Assembly (NCBI GenBank): GCA_965656525.1
Contig: CBFHKY010000001.1
Span: forward strand, 139,209-203,208
DNA from: Pseudomaricurvus sp965656525
Lineage (GTDB): Bacteria > Pseudomonadota > Gammaproteobacteria > Pseudomonadales > Cellvibrionaceae
Direction: 5' to 3'
DNA: 64,000 nucleotides
The notes below the pieces were generated by a model. It saw nothing but the letters and a program-made list of their open reading frames with translations. It was not told the DNA's origin and did no database searches. A program made the translations under genes and the position numbers. Of the stretch, positions 61,527 to 64,000 are shown piece by piece (the first letter of the stretch is position 1; every line of letters starts with the position of its first letter).

Positions 61527-62051
61527 ATGCAAACATGGCAGACACAAAAAGCATTTACCTTAATCGAAGTGGTCGTGAGTATCATTGTCTTAGGCATTGC
61601 TCTAACGGCGTTAACCGCGCTGTTTTTTGCCAACCCAGGCCGCACTTTAGATCCATTAATGCAAGCGCGCAGCAGCGAATTTGCACAAGGGTTGATGGAA
61701 GAAATTCTTGCCAAGCGGTTTGATGAAAACACCCCTGTAGGCGGGCTTCCTCCTTGTGGGACGGTAAACGGACTGGCTTGCTCCACTAGTATGGGTAGTG
61801 ATGGTGAAAGCCGCGACCTATACGACGATGTTGATGACTACAGCAATTGCGGTGTACGACAAACATTCACCTTGCAATCGGGCAGTAACGCATCAGGGTA
61901 TGACAACCGCTTTCAGGTCGAAGTGTGTGTCGATTACTACCCAACCGCAGGAACAATATCGAATCGCAAGCGAATCGCTCTTACAGTCTTTGCACCACAA
62001 CAAAGTGACGAAATACCCATCGATTTTACCGCCATCAAAGGCAACTTTTGA
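61527..62051 (+). CDS. mshD: Minor prepilin MshD-like, with Ala at the cleavage site
   Basis: The 174-residue product begins MQTWQTQKA followed by FTLIEVVVSIIVLGIALTAL, a GspI/PilV-like pseudopilin stem. The residue before the cleaved bond is Ala rather than the usual Gly. The globular part has several Cys (PPCGTVNGLACS, NCGVRQ, VCVDYY), so disulfides are likely. It begins 11 bases after mshC and overlaps mshO by one base. Confidence 0.82.
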   Translation: MQTWQTQKAFTLIEVVVSIIVLGIALTALTALFFANPGRTLDPLMQARSSEFAQGLMEEILAKRFDENTPVGGLPPCGTVNGLACSTSMGSDGESRDLYDDVDDYSNCGVRQTFTLQSGSNASGYDNRFQVEVCVDYYPTAGTISNRKRIALTVFAPQQSDEIPIDFTAIKGNF

Positions 62052-62917
62052 TGCGTGAGCCTAAAGCCCAAAAACACGATTTAAACGTAAAACGGCAACA
62101 CGGTTTTACCTTACTTGAATTAATCATGGTGATTTTGTTAGTAGCGATAGTGTCGATCAGCGGCGCCCTGTTCATTTCGTCGTCGGCCTCTCTGTATACC
62201 GATAACCAACGCAGGCTGGCGCTCATTCAAATCGGCCAGTTTGCCATAGAGCGCATAACTCGAGAGTTACGCAATGCTTTGCCAGGCAGCGTTCGAGTAA
62301 CGGCCGATGGTGCTTGTGTAGAATTTACACCGATCATTGCCGCCAGTAATTATCTGGATAACTTGGCAGAATTGAGCGTTAGCACCATTGTGATCTTAGA
62401 TTTTATCGACCCCGATGGCGTCAGTTATAACGATGATCAGATTGTCATTGCCCCTATCCAAGCCAGCAGTTTTTACCCTTCTAGCAGCACTACTCGAACG
62501 GGTATCACGTCAATCAGTGCAGCGGTGTCAGGGTTGCGTACAATAACTTTAGATGCTCCGCACGCTTTTCCTCAGGATTCACCGCAACGACGTTTGTTTA
62601 TCGTTGAAAGCCCCGTAAGTATTTGTGCCAGTGCTGGGCTGCTCACGTATTACCAAGGCAAAAGTGAAGATACTGCCACCGGCAGCGACTATACTTTTGT
62701 TGCAACACAACCATCGCCGCCGTCTGGTGGTCAGGTTCTGGCTGAGTTTGTTCAAACACAAGATGAAACCTTAGCCGCAATTGATGTGTTCACCTTTAAT
62801 GCTGGAACCGCTTACCGCAATGGTGTATTGACCGTTGACTTACGCTTGCAAGACGATCGTGCAGGCGATGAATGGCTTACCTTCAATCAACAAGTTCTGT
62901 TGCGTAATACACCATGA
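62051..62917 (+). CDS. mshO: Minor prepilin MshO-like
   Basis: The 288-residue product has a basic 18-residue leader ending QHG, then FTLLELIMVILLVAIVSISG, and a large globular part with the GspJ/PilW-like stretch IGQFAIERITRELRNALPGSV. The TGATG at 62049-62053 couples it to mshD, and ATGA at 62914 couples it to the next gene. In Vibrio this position is mshO. Confidence 0.82.
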   Translation: MREPKAQKHDLNVKRQHGFTLLELIMVILLVAIVSISGALFISSSASLYTDNQRRLALIQIGQFAIERITRELRNALPGSVRVTADGACVEFTPIIAASNYLDNLAELSVSTIVILDFIDPDGVSYNDDQIVIAPIQASSFYPSSSTTRTGITSISAAVSGLRTITLDAPHAFPQDSPQRRLFIVESPVSICASAGLLTYYQGKSEDTATGSDYTFVATQPSPPSGGQVLAEFVQTQDETLAAIDVFTFNAGTAYRNGVLTVDLRLQDDRAGDEWLTFNQQVLLRNTP

Positions 62918-64000
62918 CACTAACTACCCCCACCACTAACAGCAAAAAAATCGCGGCCTTACTCGCCTTAAGTGTTAGCCTTTTTTTACTCAATGTTTCA
63001 GTTCAGGCTGACACCTTTTTAGACACGTTCAGTAATACTCGATACGACAATCAAGATGGCGATGTTAATTGGTCCAGTGACTGGACTGAACAAGGGGACA
63101 ACGGCTCACCTTTTTGGGGTGACATTGAGATTACCGGTGGTAGGCTGCATATACAAGATGACAATAACGCTATTAGCCGCAGCGTGGACCTTAGCCCATA
63201 CACCTCCGCGACATTAAGTTTTGATTATGAACTGGACGGCTTTAACAGCAACAATGATTCCATTGATATTCAAATTCGTACCAGCCCAAGCAACACCTGG
63301 GTTAGCTTGGCCAGTTACGACAACGCGAATTCCGGCAACAATTCCGACAGCTTTGATATTTCTGGCTACTTGTCATCAACCACTGAACTGCGTTTTATCA
63401 CCGCCAATGCAGGCAGCATGAATAACAATGATGACTTTGACGTTGATAATTTTCAGATTGTCGCCACCACCGCCCCAGGTGGTGGTTCCGGCTGTAGTGC
63501 ATTCTTTCCTGATGGCGCCAGCTCAAACAATAATGGCGGCTTTATTGAATTTGGCTGGCAATCGTCTATTTCAGGTAGCCCCGATAACATTCTGGACACC
63601 ACAAACCTGATACACAATGCATTTGATAACAATTGCGATGCTGTGGATTGCAGTTCATCGGGCACAACGGTGGGCAGTATCACCTACTCGAATTTCCCCG
63701 GCGGCAGTAACGTTAATATAGGGTTCAACCAGACTCTTGCTCTAGCGCCTGGTGACTATCGCCGAATTTCCATGAGCACCCAAACCACGTTGATTTTAAG
63801 CCCAGGTGACTACACCATCGAACAAGACTTTAATTTGGGTTATAACTCTACCGTTATTGTTAACGGTACGGGTACAGCACGTATTTTTGTTGACGGTACG
63901 ATGACCGCTGGCAGTGGCCAAGTTCAATTCAATACCGGTGGAGACACCAGCCAAATCTTCCTCTACACCAACGGCGATATCAACTTTCCTTCACCGACAT
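62914..64000 (+). CDS. mshQ: MshQ-like large surface protein, 3' end beyond window
   Basis: The first 362 codons of a protein that continues past the window. A signal peptide (KKIAALLALSVSLFLLNV, cleavage after VQA) is followed by a beta-sandwich domain (about residues 33-185: TRYDNQDGDVNWSSDW, GGRLHIQDD, SRSVDLSPYTSATLSFDY), a Gly-rich linker, and a second beta-rich region with Cys pairs (CDAVDCSSS) and repeated short strands ending at the window edge. In Vibrio mshQ follows mshP; here it follows mshO directly. The name rests on position and domain type; a surface adhesin at the pilus tip or base is a reasonable guess. Confidence 0.65.
   Translation, partial: MTLTTPTTNSKKIAALLALSVSLFLLNVSVQADTFLDTFSNTRYDNQDGDVNWSSDWTEQGDNGSPFWGDIEITGGRLHIQDDNNAISRSVDLSPYTSATLSFDYELDGFNSNNDSIDIQIRTSPSNTWVSLASYDNANSGNNSDSFDISGYLSSTTELRFITANAGSMNNNDDFDVDNFQIVATTAPGGGSGCSAFFPDGASSNNNGGFIEFGWQSSISGSPDNILDTTNLIHNAFDNNCDAVDCSSSGTTVGSITYSNFPGGSNVNIGFNQTLALAPGDYRRISMSTQTTLILSPGDYTIEQDFNLGYNSTVIVNGTGTARIFVDGTMTAGSGQVQFNTGGDTSQIFLYTNGDINFPSPT

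Overview
The window reads as chromosomal DNA of a free-living, probably marine gammaproteobacterium. The evidence is the block tRNA-Leu / tig / clpP / clpX / lon / hupB / ppiD, a FabY-type ketoacyl synthase of the kind known from Pseudomonas, fadBA, an MSHA-type pilus locus, a TRAP transporter and a tripartite efflux pump. An Oceanospirillales-like host is my best guess, but no 16S gene is present to confirm it. Base composition looks even throughout, and I see no insertion sequence, prophage or CRISPR array. Three runs of N (98-100 bases) lie inside genes and look like placeholder assembly gaps.

1-8.3 kb (minus strand): protein quality control and nucleoid, read in the order tRNA-Leu, trigger factor, ClpP, ClpX, Lon, HU-beta, PpiD (cut by the window edge). 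Intrinsic terminators separate several units; lon has a sigma-32-like promoter and hupB a near-consensus sigma-70 promoter. 8.5-17 kb: a TraB/GumN protein, the fadBA beta-oxidation operon, an XRE-cupin regulator, FabY and a divergent GlxA-type regulator, so fatty-acid breakdown and fatty-acid initiation sit side by side. 17-21.3 kb: a methyltransferase, a small heat-shock protein with a probable ROSE RNA thermometer, a sugar-epimerase-like protein, a coiled-coil exported protein and UspA.

21.3-32.6 kb: a tRNA Pro-Arg-His operon, folD, three rRNA/tRNA modification genes (truC, rsuA, rsmC), several small housekeeping genes (PpnP, a DnaJ-related protein, another pseudouridine synthase), a ClsB-like cardiolipin synthase with its EEP-family partner, a sugar/maltose-type acetyltransferase and nitronate monooxygenase. 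Between the EEP gene and the acetyltransferase lies a striking 157-bp multi-stem element (30595-30751) with no coding explanation.

32.7-46.5 kb: an RND pump with its adaptor, then a hexuronate module. uxaC-uxuB-kdgK-uxuA (minus) takes glucuronate to 2-keto-3-deoxy-6-phosphogluconate; a divergent dctPQM TRAP transporter (plus) probably imports the uronate, and a FadR-type GntR regulator closes the block. A second, identical tRNA-Leu(UAG) lies between the transporter and the regulator. 46.6-50.5 kb: small envelope proteins, nucleoid-associated NdpA, a DUF3806-like exported protein and MscS.

50.7-64 kb (plus): an MSHA-type type IV pilus locus: mshI, a PilN-like gene, mshJ, K, L, an mshN-like TPR gene, mshE and mshG, then a 422-bp leader region, then prepilins mshB, A, C, D, O and the start of an mshQ-like gene. 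Relative to the Vibrio locus I do not see mshM, mshF or mshP. A near-consensus CRP site sits just before mshI, and a strong hairpin terminator follows mshA, probably setting the ratio of major to minor pilins.
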